Shown: positions 8,143 to 17,202, numbered from the stretch's first letter. The stretch: 64,000 bases of DNA from Micromonospora pisi (GCF_003633685.1 NZ_RBKT01000001.1:4278001-4342000); one strand, 5' to 3'. A program made the numbers and translations. Notes: generated by a model not told the origin, from the letters alone.

Positions 8143-9509
8143 GTGCCGGTCGCCGCCGTGGTCGGGGTGGCCGGGTCGGCGACGCCCGCCGAACGGGTCT
8201 GTCCGAGCCGTAGGGCGGGCGCCCAGGCCAGGAACGCGATCGGGTAGAGCAGGTAGCCGAACCGGGTGGAGGGCATCAGGGCGATCGCGGCGAGGAGCCC
8301 GTACCCGCAGATCCGGGCGGCCGTCGCGGCGGTGGACGGCGGCCGGCGGAGCAACCGTACGGCGATCGCGAGTCCGGCCGCGACGAGCAGCGCGGCGGCG
8401 ATCACCCGCCCGGCGGGCAGCGCCGAGGCGATCAGATAGCCGGGGAAGGGCGACTGCGCGGGGCTGGTCACCACGCCGTGCCCGAGGGGGAAGCGGAACA
8501 CGTTCTCCACCAGTGCCGCCGAGTCCACCAGCTGCACCGGGATCAGCGCGGCCACCGGCAGCCCGATCGCCCCGGCCGCCAGCGACGCCGCCTTCCGTCG
8601 GCCGTTGGTCGCCGCGTACGCGAGCAGCACCAGGGCGACCGGCCAGGCGAAGAGCTTCAACGCGCCGGCGAGGCCGATCACCACCCCGGCGGCACCGAAC
8701 CGTCGGGTCACGCCGAGGGCCAGGGCGAGCAGGCAGAGGGCCAGGACGGGCAGGTCGTCACCGCCGGTGGCGAGGGTGAGCGCGCAGACCGGCAGGACGG
8801 TGGCGAGCTGCGCCGCGCGTACCAGGGCCGAGTCGCGCGCGGTGCCCGGCGGCGGTTGGTCGGCCGACCAGGCCGACCGGCGCGGGCCGGCGCCGCCACC
8901 TCGCACGGTGACGATCGCGAGGACCAGGGCGGCGGCGGTGGCGACGGCGAACCAGATCCGGGCATCGGTCCACCAGGCGTCGCCGGCGAGCCCTCGGGGC
9001 AGGCCGAACAGGGCCATGCCCGGCTGGTACGGGGTGTAGCCGAGCAGTTGCTCACCGGTCGGTAGTGCCCGGATCGCGTCCGGGCCGAGGTACGGGGTGC
9101 CGTGGTCGAGGAGCCGGATGCCGGCGTGCTCGATCACGACGACCTCCTCCTGTGCCCGGTCGGTACGCCCGGCGGCCCGCTCGACGCTCTGCCACACCAT
9201 CGGTAACAGTGCGGTGGTCGCCCAGGTCACTGCGGTGAGCGCGGCGCGGGCGGCGGTGCTGGTCAGCCGGGTGTGGCCGCGTCGGCGAGCGATGATCTGC
9301 CCGACGACGACAAGCGTGGCGACCAGGTAACCGGCGGTGGCGACCGTGCCCCACGCGCGGTGCGGCAACAGGGTGGAGGTGGCGGCGGTGACCGCGGCGA
9401 ACACGGCCGAGGCCGCGTAGAGCCCGAGGTCGGCGGCGAGCCCTCCAGCGGCGGAGTCGATTCGGAGCCAGAAGCGGCGGCCGTGGGTTCGCCAGTTCCG
9501 GGGGATCAC
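8139..9509 (-). CDS. Polytopic membrane protein, GT-C glycosyltransferase-like (GT87 family type)
   Basis: 456 residues with about ten hydrophobic helices. In the first large extracytoplasmic loop an HAGIRLLDHGTPYLG stretch and later YTPYQPGMALFGLP resemble DUF2029/GT87 mannosyltransferase-like proteins, as do LKLFAWPVALVLL and the C-terminal STRFGYLLYPIAFLAW. A polyprenol-phosphate-sugar donor would fit, but the acceptor is unknown. GTG 9509 shares 4 nt (GTGA) with the stop of the GGDEF-EAL gene; upstream in-frame sequence belongs to that gene's antisense and is not counted. The coupling suggests joint expression with the c-di-GMP protein and crcB pair. Confidence 0.7.
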   Translation of the reverse strand: MIPRNWRTHGRRFWLRIDSAAGGLAADLGLYAASAVFAAVTAATSTLLPHRAWGTVATAGYLVATLVVVGQIIARRRGHTRLTSTAARAALTAVTWATTALLPMVWQSVERAAGRTDRAQEEVVVIEHAGIRLLDHGTPYLGPDAIRALPTGEQLLGYTPYQPGMALFGLPRGLAGDAWWTDARIWFAVATAAALVLAIVTVRGGGAGPRRSAWSADQPPPGTARDSALVRAAQLATVLPVCALTLATGGDDLPVLALCLLALALGVTRRFGAAGVVIGLAGALKLFAWPVALVLLAYAATNGRRKAASLAAGAIGLPVAALIPVQLVDSAALVENVFRFPLGHGVVTSPAQSPFPGYLIASALPAGRVIAAALLVAAGLAIAVRLLRRPPSTAATAARICGYGLLAAIALMPSTRFGYLLYPIAFLAWAPALRLGQTRSAGVADPATPTTAATGT

Positions 9510-12031
9510 GCGGGCAAGTGTGGCAGACGGTCCGTCTGTCGCAGGCCGGTACGTCGACCCGGGGACAGCCGGATCACCGAACCCTCGTCGTGCAGCGGCT
9601 GGGCGAGCGCTCCCGACCGGCCGTCGGCCCCCCGGCGGAGCGCGGCGAGCATCCGGGTCGCCGTCATCGGTCGGGCGAAGAGATGACCCTGCCCGGCGGT
9701 GCAGCCCAACTCCCACAGTGCCCGCCGCTGCGGTTCGCTCTCCACCCCCTCGGCGATGACCAGCAAGTCGAGACTGCGCCCGAGGTCGACGGTGGAGCGG
9801 ATCACGGCGACCGCCTCGGCGGAGGTCTCCATCGCCATGACGAACGTACGGTCGATCTTCAGCTCGTGTACCGGGATCCGGGAGAGGACCGAGAGCGACG
9901 AGTAGCCGGTGCCGAAGTCGTCGAGAGCGAGCCGTACGCCCGCGTCGCGGAGCTGGCCGAGGACCCGGTCGACGACCTCGAGCTGGCTGAGTGTCAGGTT
10001 CTCGGTGAGTTCCAGGACCAGCCGTTCCGGTGGCAGGCCGTGCGATTCGAGCCGGTCGAGTACGACCTCGGGAAAGCTCGCGTCGAGCAGGCTGCGGGGG
10101 GAGACGTTCACCGCCACGGTCAGGTCGAAGCCGGCCGCCTGCCATTCGTCGGCGGCGACGATCGACTGGTCGAGGACGGCGCCGGTGAAGGCGGGCAGGA
10201 GGCCGGACCGCTCGACCGCGTCGAGGAACCGCAGCGGGTCGATGGTGCCGTGGGTCGGATGCTGCCAGCGGGCCAGTGCCTCAGCCGCGACCACGGCGCC
10301 GGTGCAGAGGTCGACGATCGGTTGGAAATCGACGGTGAACTCGCGCTCGGCCACCGCGCGGGAGAGGTCTCCGCTCAGGGTGAGGCGGCCGACGTCGGCG
10401 GTGTCCCGGTTGGCCGCGTAGCTGGTGAGCCGAAGCCCGGCGCGCTTGGCCTGGTACATCGCGACGTCGGCGCGGCGCAGCAGCTCGGGCATGCCACCGG
10501 TGCCGGGGGCGACGGCGATCCCGCCACTGGCCTCGACACTGATCCGCATGCCGTCGAGCTCGATCGGTTCGTGGAGCGCGGCGAGCAGCCGTTCGGCCCG
10601 GTGGGTGGCGACGGCCGGGGCGGGCAGGCCGCTGATGAGGATGGCGAACTCGTCACCGCCGAGCCGGGCGACCAGGTCGTCGGGGCCGGCGACCGCCCGC
10701 AGCCGGTCGGCGACCACGATCAGGACCCGGTCGCCCGAAGGGTGGCCGAGCGTGTCGTTGACCTCCTTGAAGTGGTTGAGGTCGATCAGCAGCACCGCGG
10801 CGAGACCGTCGGCGTGCCGCCGGTCCAGCTGTTCGGTGCCCCGTTCCAGCAGGTGGCGTCGGTTCGCCAGGCCGGTGAGTACGTCGTGCGACGCGGCGTG
10901 CGCGTGCTCGTCGGCGACCCGGGTCAGTTCCGCGTACGCGCTGGCGTTCCGGATCGCGGTGCAGAGCGCCGAGGCGAACGTACGCAGGGTGTACCGCTCC
11001 CGTTCGGAGAGCTGGATCGGTCCGGGGAACCAGAGGTGGAGCAGTCCGATCTCCACACCGTCGTGGCCCTGGAGCGGGGTGGTGATGGTGGTGCCGGTGC
11101 TGGGTGGCGGCTCGCCGGTGGGGCCGTCGAAGGTGATGGTGGTGCTGTCGCCCCGTATGGTCCGTCCGCCGTCGTGTCGGGTGACCTCGACCTGGTCGGC
11201 GTTGAACAGGTCGGCCGCGCTGTGTACGGCGGTGCGGAGGACCTGGTTGAGGTCGACGTCGTTGAGCGCGTCGGTTGCCCGCGCCAACTGCTGCCAGGCG
11301 TCGCGTTCGGCCCGGCTGCGCAGTCGGGACGAGTAGGCGAGGTGGAGGCTGAGCACCAGTGGTGGGATGATCAACAACAGGCTCTTGTCGGCCTGGAGGA
11401 TCAGCACGATGGACCCCACCACCAGGAGGCGGGCGATGCCGCTGGCGAGCCGGAGGTCCCAGTGGCGGGAGAAGAGCTTGCTGAGGCTGACCCGGCTGGC
11501 GAGTGAGATCACGGGCAGGGTCAGTGCCTCGTCGAGCACGACCACCACCAGGTACGCGGCGATCAGCGGCACGATCCGTTCGGAAAGCGGTCGCTCGTCC
11601 GACCAGGACCAGTCCATGGCCAGGAACACCAGTCCGGCCGCGGTGGCGAGCAGCATGTCCTTTGCGACACCGAAGGCGAGTTTGAGTGGGGCGAGCCGGA
11701 CGATTGCCCGGGCGATGCCCACGCCGAGTCCGGTGCAGAGGATCACCCAGGGGATGGGGGCGAACGCGAGACCGGCGAGGACGGCGACCTCGGTCCACGA
11801 GATGCCGTGCGGGGTCGAGCGGATTCGTATCCGCACGCTGACCGTGGCGCCGACGACCACCAGAAAGGTCAGTTTGGCGGCGGTGGCGAGGTCGTCGAAG
11901 GTTGGAATTCCGTGGGCCGATATATCACGGATGCTGATTACTGCGGCTATGGCAGCAGAAACGACGACGAGACCGACAAGCAGCACCAGCCGCCGATCGG
12001 TCCCAGTGTCGTCCTGTTCAGTCCGAGTCAT
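9506..12031 (-). CDS. Membrane-bound GGDEF-EAL cyclic-di-GMP protein with GAF-like domain
   Basis: 841 residues: about six transmembrane helices (13-235), a GAF-like region (255-370), GGDEF (380-545) and EAL (555-810). The diguanylate cyclase signature is RLGGDEF (458-462). The inhibitory RxxD site expected just before it is absent (GPDD). The phosphodiesterase part keeps EALARWQHP (584-586), ELTEN, DDFGTGYSSL, LKIDRTFV and VIAEGVES, so both halves look catalytically competent. The ATG at 12031 follows AAAGGA at 7 nt. It heads a chain of overlapping genes with the GT-C-like protein and two crcB genes. Net activity (synthesis or breakdown) cannot be predicted. Confidence 0.93.
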   Translation of the reverse strand: MTRTEQDDTGTDRRLVLLVGLVVVSAAIAAVISIRDISAHGIPTFDDLATAAKLTFLVVVGATVSVRIRIRSTPHGISWTEVAVLAGLAFAPIPWVILCTGLGVGIARAIVRLAPLKLAFGVAKDMLLATAAGLVFLAMDWSWSDERPLSERIVPLIAAYLVVVVLDEALTLPVISLASRVSLSKLFSRHWDLRLASGIARLLVVGSIVLILQADKSLLLIIPPLVLSLHLAYSSRLRSRAERDAWQQLARATDALNDVDLNQVLRTAVHSAADLFNADQVEVTRHDGGRTIRGDSTTITFDGPTGEPPPSTGTTITTPLQGHDGVEIGLLHLWFPGPIQLSERERYTLRTFASALCTAIRNASAYAELTRVADEHAHAASHDVLTGLANRRHLLERGTEQLDRRHADGLAAVLLIDLNHFKEVNDTLGHPSGDRVLIVVADRLRAVAGPDDLVARLGGDEFAILISGLPAPAVATHRAERLLAALHEPIELDGMRISVEASGGIAVAPGTGGMPELLRRADVAMYQAKRAGLRLTSYAANRDTADVGRLTLSGDLSRAVAEREFTVDFQPIVDLCTGAVVAAEALARWQHPTHGTIDPLRFLDAVERSGLLPAFTGAVLDQSIVAADEWQAAGFDLTVAVNVSPRSLLDASFPEVVLDRLESHGLPPERLVLELTENLTLSQLEVVDRVLGQLRDAGVRLALDDFGTGYSSLSVLSRIPVHELKIDRTFVMAMETSAEAVAVIRSTVDLGRSLDLLVIAEGVESEPQRRALWELGCTAGQGHLFARPMTATRMLAALRRGADGRSGALAQPLHDEGSVIRLSPGRRTGLRQTDRLPHLPA

Positions 12032-12666
12032 ACCAGTCCTTTGTCGCCACTCGGTATTTCTCTCGTGACGGTATGTCTCGACAGCCTACGACTCGCAGTT
12101 GTTGTCGGGTACCTCTGCTCAGAGCCAGTCGGTAGCACGCATGTCCGCGTCCTCTCTCTCGTCGTACCGATGAAGCGGGAGGGGGCCCGGCGCTTCGATC
12201 GTTGCTGTTCGACGGGAGAATCGTATGGGCGCTCGCGCGAAATATCGACCATTAAATGTCGATATGCGCAGTATCCGCTAATCCTCGCCTAGTTTGCTAC
12301 GTTCCGTCCTGATATGGGAACTGAATGCTTATATGGCCGTCGGGATCGGCGCCATATTTCCTATTTGCCGATTGAGAACGTCGCAATCGAGAACGAGTGC
12401 CGGTCGGCCGGTCCGCACCGCCGCGCGACGGCTGTCGAGCCGCCCACGCACCCCCGCCCCGGCCAGGGCGATCGGTTCGGCCGGCCCGCCCCCGGGCAGG
12501 CCGTCGTACCGCCCCAGACATCCCACCCCGGGTGTCATCGGCGGATGTTCTCTCGATTCGGCGGTCCAGTCAATTTCCGTTGCGAACGCTCCGCGCCGCC
12601 TCGCGCCGGCACGGCCCCGGCCGGCCCGACCCGCCGGCACGGTCGCGACCGGACGGCGGTGGTCGA
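12032..12666. other. Long intergenic region between GGDEF-EAL gene and moaC
   Basis: About 640 nt with no supported gene. The middle (about 12230-12400) is clearly A/T-richer than its surroundings. It contains an inverted repeat ATATCGAC-N8-GTCGATAT at 12242-12265, about 210 nt upstream of the GGDEF-EAL start. The right end holds the moaC promoter. Confidence 0.6.
12242..12265. repeat. Inverted repeat, operator-like
   Basis: Perfect 8-bp arms (ATATCGAC and GTCGATAT) around an A/T-rich 8-nt spacer in the A/T-rich part of a long intergenic region. It could be a regulator site for the divergent GGDEF-EAL gene (inference). Confidence 0.5.
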
Positions 12667-12681
12667 TAGGCTCGCGGCGTG
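12667..12681 (+). promoter_or_regulatory. Leaderless promoter of moaC
   Basis: TAGGCT at 12667-12672, six nt before the GTG start. No Shine-Dalgarno sequence is present, so transcription probably begins at or next to the start codon. Confidence 0.65.
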
Positions 12682-13170
12682 ACGACCTCGGAGCACCTCA
12701 CCCACGTCGACCGGGCCGGGGCGGCCCGGATGGTCGACGTCTCGGACAAGCCGGTGACCGGCCGCCGCGCCGTCGCCGCCGGTCGACTCCAGACCACCGC
12801 CGAGGTGGTCGAACTGCTCCGCCAGGACGGCCTGCCCAAGGGCGACGCCCTGGCCGTGGGGCGGTTGGCCGGCATCATGGGAGCCAAGCGGACGCCGGAC
12901 CTGATCCCGCTCTGTCACCCGATCGCGCTGCACGGCGTCACCGTCGACCTCCAACCAGGGGACACGACGGTGGAGATAACCGCGACCGTACGGACCGCCG
13001 ACCGGACCGGCGTGGAAATGGAGGCGTTGACCGCCGTGGCCACCGCCGGACTCGCCCTGATCGACATGGTCAAGGCCGTCGACCCGGCAGCCTCCCTGGA
13101 ACACGTACGGGTGCTGCGCAAGGAAGGCGGCAAGACCGGGGACTGGACCCGACCGGAGGACCGCTCGTGA
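12679..13170 (+). CDS. moaC: Cyclic pyranopterin monophosphate synthase MoaC
   Basis: 163 residues. It catalyses the second half of step one of molybdenum cofactor synthesis, turning the MoaA product into cyclic pyranopterin monophosphate. Signature regions are THVDRAGAARMVDVSDKPVTGR, LIPLCHPIALHGV, GVEMEALTAVATAGLALIDMVKAVDP and the C-terminal KEGGKTGDW. The length is usual. The GTG start has no ribosome binding site but a TAGGCT six nt upstream. The stop overlaps the mog start (GTGA). The partner moaA lies 18 kb away at 31-32 kb. Confidence 0.97.
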   Translation: MTTSEHLTHVDRAGAARMVDVSDKPVTGRRAVAAGRLQTTAEVVELLRQDGLPKGDALAVGRLAGIMGAKRTPDLIPLCHPIALHGVTVDLQPGDTTVEITATVRTADRTGVEMEALTAVATAGLALIDMVKAVDPAASLEHVRVLRKEGGKTGDWTRPEDRS

Positions 13171-13649
13171 TCCGCGCCAGAGTGGTGGTCGCCTCCAACC
13201 GGGCCGCCGCCGGGGTGTACGCCGACACCAGTGGTCCCCGACTCGTCGCCGGCCTCCGTGAACTGGGCTGCCAGGTCGACGAGCCGGTAGTGGTGCCCGA
13301 CGGCGAGCCGGTCGCGAGCGCACTGCGCCAGGCCCTGGCCGACGGGGTCGACGTCGTACTGACCAGCGGAGGCACCGGCGTCACGCCGACCGACCGGACC
13401 CCGGAGATGACCCGCGCGGTGCTGGACTACGAGATCCCGGGCATCGCCGAGGCGATCCGGGCGCACAGTCGGGCGAGCGTGCCGACCGCCGCCCTCTCCC
13501 GGGGGCTGGCCGGGGTGGCCGGCCGGATGCTGGTGGTCAACCTGCCCGGATCGACCGGCGGGGCGAAGGACGGGCTTGCCGTACTCGGCCCGATCCTGGC
13601 GCACACGGTCGACCAGCTTCGCGGCGGCGACCACCCGCAGCCGGGCTGA
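13167..13649 (+). CDS. mog: Molybdopterin adenylyltransferase-type protein (MogA/MoaB)
   Basis: 160 residues of the MoaB/Mog fold: IRARVVVASNRAAAGVYADTSG at the start, TSGGTGVTPTDRTPE (molybdopterin-binding motif) in the middle and VVNLPGSTGGAKDGLAVL near the end. This family adenylylates molybdopterin before molybdate insertion by MoeA. GTG 13167 overlaps the moaC stop by 4 nt, so the two are coupled; the frame is open further upstream but only in the moaC shadow. MoaB and MogA cannot be fully separated here; the position between moaC and moeA fits adenylyltransferase. Confidence 0.93.
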   Translation: MIRARVVVASNRAAAGVYADTSGPRLVAGLRELGCQVDEPVVVPDGEPVASALRQALADGVDVVLTSGGTGVTPTDRTPEMTRAVLDYEIPGIAEAIRAHSRASVPTAALSRGLAGVAGRMLVVNLPGSTGGAKDGLAVLGPILAHTVDQLRGGDHPQPG

Positions 13650-13696
13650 ACCGACCGGGACGGCTCGACGGGGACCAACTCGACGGCGCGCGGCGA

Positions 13697-13711
13697 TAGG
13701 CTCGATCGGTG
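13697..13711 (+). promoter_or_regulatory. Leaderless promoter before a short ORF and moeA
   Basis: TAGGCT at 13697-13702 with a 6-nt spacer to GTG 13709, the same geometry as at moaC. It points to a transcript starting at the short ORF, not at moeA. Confidence 0.55.
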
Positions 13712-13768
13712 AGCGCGAAGACTCGATCGGTACGTGCGAAGAAGAGCCTGCCGAGGGTGGCCTGGTGA
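13709..13768 (+). CDS. Possible 19-codon leader ORF overlapping the moeA start
   Basis: GTG at 13709 opens a 19-residue basic peptide (MSAKTRSVRAKKSLPRVAW) whose stop TGA at 13766-13768 overlaps the moeA GTG (13765-13767) in the GGTGA arrangement. The promoter-like TAGGCT lies six nt before this GTG and the frame is not that of moeA. Translation could therefore begin here leaderless and hand ribosomes to moeA. No homology is claimed. It could be a chance ORF; the evidence is position and overlap only. Confidence 0.4.
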   Translation: MSAKTRSVRAKKSLPRVAW

Positions 13769-15021
13769 GCGTCGAACCCGCTGTCGCCACGGACCGGGGT
13801 GCCCAGCGCCCACCGGTCGACTGGGCACGGGCGCGAAACCAGGTGTACGCGGCCGGCCAGGCGGACGCGCTCGTCCCCGTGGAGCTGCCGTTGCCCGAGG
13901 CGGACGGGTTGACCCTGGCCGAGCCGCTCACCACGCTGACCGATCTACCCGCCTTTCCCACCTCCAGCGTGGACGGTTGGGCGGTCCGGGGCACCGGTCC
14001 GTGGCGGGTGGTCGGACGGGTGCTCGCCGGCGGCACCCCACCTCCGCTGCCCGAGAACGGTACGGCGGTCGAGATCGCCACCGGGGCGATGCTGCCGGAC
14101 GGCGCCGACGAGGTCCTGCGGATCGAGGAGTCGACCCGTACGGACGACGGCCGGGTGGCCGGCACACCCCGCACCACGCCGGAGTGGCGTTCCCCCGGCG
14201 AGGAGGCGTACGCCGGTGAGGAACTGCTCCCGGCCGGTACTCCGGTCGGACCGGGCGTGATCGGGCTGGCCGCCTCCTGCGGCTACGACCAACTGCGGGT
14301 GCGTCCGGCACCACGGGCCGCCCTGCTGGTCTTCGGCGACGAACTGCTCACCGCCGGGCCACCGCAGGCGGGTCAGGTGCGCGACGCGCTGGGACCGGCC
14401 GTACCGGCCTGGTTGCGGCGGTACGGTGCCAGGGTCGATCCGGCCGACGTGATCGGACCGGTGGCGGACACCCTCTCCGCGCACGTGGCGGCGTTGCGTA
14501 CGGCGCTGGCCGGCGCCGACCTGGTCTGCACCACCGGCGGCACCATGCACGGCCCGGTCGACCATCTGCATCCGGCGCTCGCCGAACTCGGCGCGGACTA
14601 CGTGGTCAACACCGTCGCGGTCCGTCCCGGCTTTCCGATGCTGCTGGCCCGGGTGACCGGCCCGGACGGGCGCAACCGTTACGTCGCCGGGCTGCCGGGC
14701 AACCCGCAGTCCGCGATCGTCGCCCTGGTCTCGTTGGTGGCGCCGCTGCTCGCTGGGTTGCAGGGGCGGCCGATGCCGCTGCTGCCGTACGTCACCCTGG
14801 GCGAACCGGTCGCCGGGCGGGGGAACTACACGCACCTGGCCCTGGTGCGGGTCGACCCGGTACTCGGCACCGCCCGCCCGGTCCGGCACGTCGGCTCGGC
14901 GATGCTGCGCGGGCTGGCGCAGGCGGACGGGTTCGCGGTGATCGAGCCCGGTGGTACGGGTGAGACCGGAGCACGGGTGCCGCTCGTACCGTTGCCGTTG
15001 CTGCCCTCAGTGGGATCATGA
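13765..15021 (+). CDS. moeA: Molybdopterin molybdotransferase MoeA
   Basis: 418 residues. It inserts molybdate into adenylylated molybdopterin. Visible MoeA features: an N-terminal domain with ADGLTLAEPLTTLTDLPAFPTSSVDGWAVRG, then EIATGAMLPDGADEVLRIEE, the MoaB-like domain with LVFGDELL and CTTGGTMHGPVDHL, and RYVAGLPGNPQSAIV before the C-terminal domain IV. GTG 13765 is preceded by GAGG inside the upstream short ORF and overlaps its stop. Slightly divergent: the usual SGDEL is FGDEL and the usual TTGGVS is TTGGTM. It follows mog and precedes moaE by 37 nt. Confidence 0.94.
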   Translation: MSVEPAVATDRGAQRPPVDWARARNQVYAAGQADALVPVELPLPEADGLTLAEPLTTLTDLPAFPTSSVDGWAVRGTGPWRVVGRVLAGGTPPPLPENGTAVEIATGAMLPDGADEVLRIEESTRTDDGRVAGTPRTTPEWRSPGEEAYAGEELLPAGTPVGPGVIGLAASCGYDQLRVRPAPRAALLVFGDELLTAGPPQAGQVRDALGPAVPAWLRRYGARVDPADVIGPVADTLSAHVAALRTALAGADLVCTTGGTMHGPVDHLHPALAELGADYVVNTVAVRPGFPMLLARVTGPDGRNRYVAGLPGNPQSAIVALVSLVAPLLAGLQGRPMPLLPYVTLGEPVAGRGNYTHLALVRVDPVLGTARPVRHVGSAMLRGLAQADGFAVIEPGGTGETGARVPLVPLPLLPSVGS

Positions 15022-15058
15022 TCTCGGCCTGTCGGCCACGTACGGAAAGGTGGGCACC

Positions 15059-15496
15059 GTGAGCGCACCGACTACCACGGGTGTGACCGAGGTGGCGGTC
15101 ACCCTCGAACCACTCGACCTCGCCGCGCACGAGGCGGCGGTCGCCGGCCCCCGTGCCGGCGCGGTCGTCTCATTCCAGGGTGTGGTCCGGGACCACGACC
15201 ACGGCCGTGCGGTGACCAGCCTGGAGTACGAGGGTCACCCGAGCGCGCTCGACGTGCTCCGTTCGGTGGCCGCCGAGATCGCCGCCGACCCCGACGTGTA
15301 CGCGGTCGCCGTCTCGCACCGGATCGGGCCGCTGGCCATCGGTGACGCGGCCCTGGTGGCGGCGGTGAGCACCGCCCACCGGGCGGCCGCCTTCGCCGCC
15401 TGCGCCCGGCTGGTCGACGAGGTCAAGGCCCGGTTGCCGATCTGGAAGCGGCAGGTCTTCGCCGACGGCACCGAGGAGTGGGTCAACTGCCCCTGA
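15059..15496 (+). CDS. moaE: Molybdopterin synthase catalytic subunit MoaE
   Basis: 145 residues. MoaE with thiocarboxylated MoaD converts cyclic pyranopterin monophosphate to molybdopterin. Seen: GAVVSFQGVVRDHDHGRAVTSLEYEGH, VAVSHRIGPLAIGD, and the C-terminal catalytic segment EVKARLPIWKRQVFADGTEEWVNC. GTG 15059 follows GGAAAGG with an 8-nt gap, so this gene has a normal leader. Its partner moaD is at 30.75 kb. The stop lies 16 nt from the end of the convergent mannosyltransferase-like gene. Confidence 0.96.
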   Translation: MSAPTTTGVTEVAVTLEPLDLAAHEAAVAGPRAGAVVSFQGVVRDHDHGRAVTSLEYEGHPSALDVLRSVAAEIAADPDVYAVAVSHRIGPLAIGDAALVAAVSTAHRAAAFAACARLVDEVKARLPIWKRQVFADGTEEWVNCP

Positions 15497-15512
15497 GGGC
15501 AGCCGACCCGGC

Positions 15513-16961
15513 TCAGTGCGGCCGGTTGTAGAGCGGAAGGCGGTCGAGCCGGCGACGTTCGGTGTAGAAGGCGGGCTCGGCGCCGGGACGCCAGGGCAGG
15601 GTCGCGACCAGCACGATCAGCGCCAGTGCCAGCGAGTTCTCCATCAGCGCGCCGAAGAAGCCGTCCTGGTAGTGCGAGACCTCGGGGAGTTTGTGCTCGT
15701 ACGGCCAGATCGGCGAGATCACGAAGAGCAGGTAGAGGCTGACCGCCGCCACCGCGTGCCGGAGCCCGGTCAGGGTCGGGAACCAGATCGGTGACCGGAG
15801 ACCGATGACGCCGACCGGGTTGATGCCGGCCGGGGGACCGATCCGGTCCAGCAGCCCACGGCTGGCGCGTCGACGACGTAGCGCGGTGTCGGCGAGCACG
15901 ATGATTGCCGGCAGCACCCAGACGAGGTGGTGCGACCAGGAGATCGGACTGATCACATTGGTGGTCAGGCCGACCAGGGTGAACGCGGTCAGCTCGTCGC
16001 CGTCGGCGTGCGCGTTCGCCGCCCGGGAGAGCCCGATGGCGAGGATGACCAGGGCGAACGAGAGCCAGAGCAGTCCGGGTGTCTCGATCGAGTCGTAGAG
16101 ACGGGCGAGTACGCCGGCCAGCGACTGGTTCGGCGTCATGTCCGCCGCGCCGACCCGCTCGGTCTGCCAGAGCACGCCGGTGAAGTAGCTCATCGATTCG
16201 CGGCCGGCGATGGCGAAGGTTCCCAGGGTGACCGCGATCGTGGTGCCGATCGCGGTCATCGCGGCCCGCCACTGCCGGGTCACCAGCAGGTAGAAGATGA
16301 ACAGCGCCGGGGTGAGCTTGACCGAGGTGGCCAGCCCGATGCCGACCCCGGCCCAGGCGCCGCTGAAGAAGAACCGACGCAGTGGACGGTCCTCCCGGCC
16401 CTGCCGGGTCCCCCGGTGGGCCCGCCAGCGCAGTGCCACCAGGTCGGCGATGATGAGGCCGAAGAGGAGCAGGTTGACCTGCCCGTAGCCGAGTGTCTCG
16501 CGGATCGGTTCGGTGGCCACCGCGAGTGGAACCGCGATGCCGACGACGAACCAGAGCGATCCGCCGAGCCGTTCGGCGATCGGTCGCAACAGGGCGGTCA
16601 GTACGACCGCGAGCACGGCGATGCTGGCGAGGACGTTCAGCCAGCCGGCGACGTCCACCGGAAACCACGCCATCGGCAGCATCATCAGCGCCGCGAACGG
16701 TGGGTAGGTGAAGCCGAGCGTGGTCATTGGCGCGATGAAGGTGTAGATGTCGTTGCCGCTCGCCCACCAGACGACCGCGCCGTGGTAGATGCGCATGTCG
16801 AAGAAGTTGTACGGGCGTCCGAAGGCGTCGATGGCGAGCCATGCGGCGTACCAGACGGCGGCGATGATGCCGAAACGGGCAACGGTTCTACGATCGATGC
16901 CACGAGTGGCACGGCGGACTGGGTCGAGTCGGTCCAGCCGTCTCCCGACGGTCGCCGGCAT
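15513..16961 (-). CDS. GT87-family polyprenol-phosphate mannosyltransferase-like membrane protein
   Basis: 482 residues with 10-11 membrane helices. The first extracytoplasmic loop has FFDMRIYHGAVVWWASGNDIYTF, with the acidic residue position expected for GT-C catalysis. GYGQVNLLLFGLIIADL, SVKLTPALFIFYLL and SPISWSHHLVWVLP are typical of DUF2029/GT87 proteins such as PimE. These enzymes use polyprenol-phosphate-mannose to extend lipid-linked glycans on the outer membrane face. The acceptor is unknown. The ATG at 16961 gives a basic cytoplasmic N terminus. It stands alone, convergent to moaE. Confidence 0.85.
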   Translation of the reverse strand: MPATVGRRLDRLDPVRRATRGIDRRTVARFGIIAAVWYAAWLAIDAFGRPYNFFDMRIYHGAVVWWASGNDIYTFIAPMTTLGFTYPPFAALMMLPMAWFPVDVAGWLNVLASIAVLAVVLTALLRPIAERLGGSLWFVVGIAVPLAVATEPIRETLGYGQVNLLLFGLIIADLVALRWRAHRGTRQGREDRPLRRFFFSGAWAGVGIGLATSVKLTPALFIFYLLVTRQWRAAMTAIGTTIAVTLGTFAIAGRESMSYFTGVLWQTERVGAADMTPNQSLAGVLARLYDSIETPGLLWLSFALVILAIGLSRAANAHADGDELTAFTLVGLTTNVISPISWSHHLVWVLPAIIVLADTALRRRRASRGLLDRIGPPAGINPVGVIGLRSPIWFPTLTGLRHAVAAVSLYLLFVISPIWPYEHKLPEVSHYQDGFFGALMENSLALALIVLVATLPWRPGAEPAFYTERRRLDRLPLYNRPH

Positions 16962-17202
16962 GGTGTGGCACCCCCGTACAAGTGTCGTGCTTTCCGAAAA
17001 TCCCGCCCAGGTCCTGTTGGGAGCCTAGAACGAAGGACCACTCGCGCGCCCGTTGCGTTATCCGACCGTGTCCGATCCCACACTAGTTCGCGACATTTCC
17101 ACCGCGTTAACGCAGGGCGACTGTTTCACGTTATTCGCGGTTTCCGTCGTACCGGAGAGGACACGCCCCGATATCGACGCAGCTCAGCCGGGGACCGCGC
17201 GA

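Noticed and set aside
12294-13166. Upstream extension of the mog frame over moaC
   Set aside because: It overlaps moaC fully, and mog has an overlapping GTG start at 13167.
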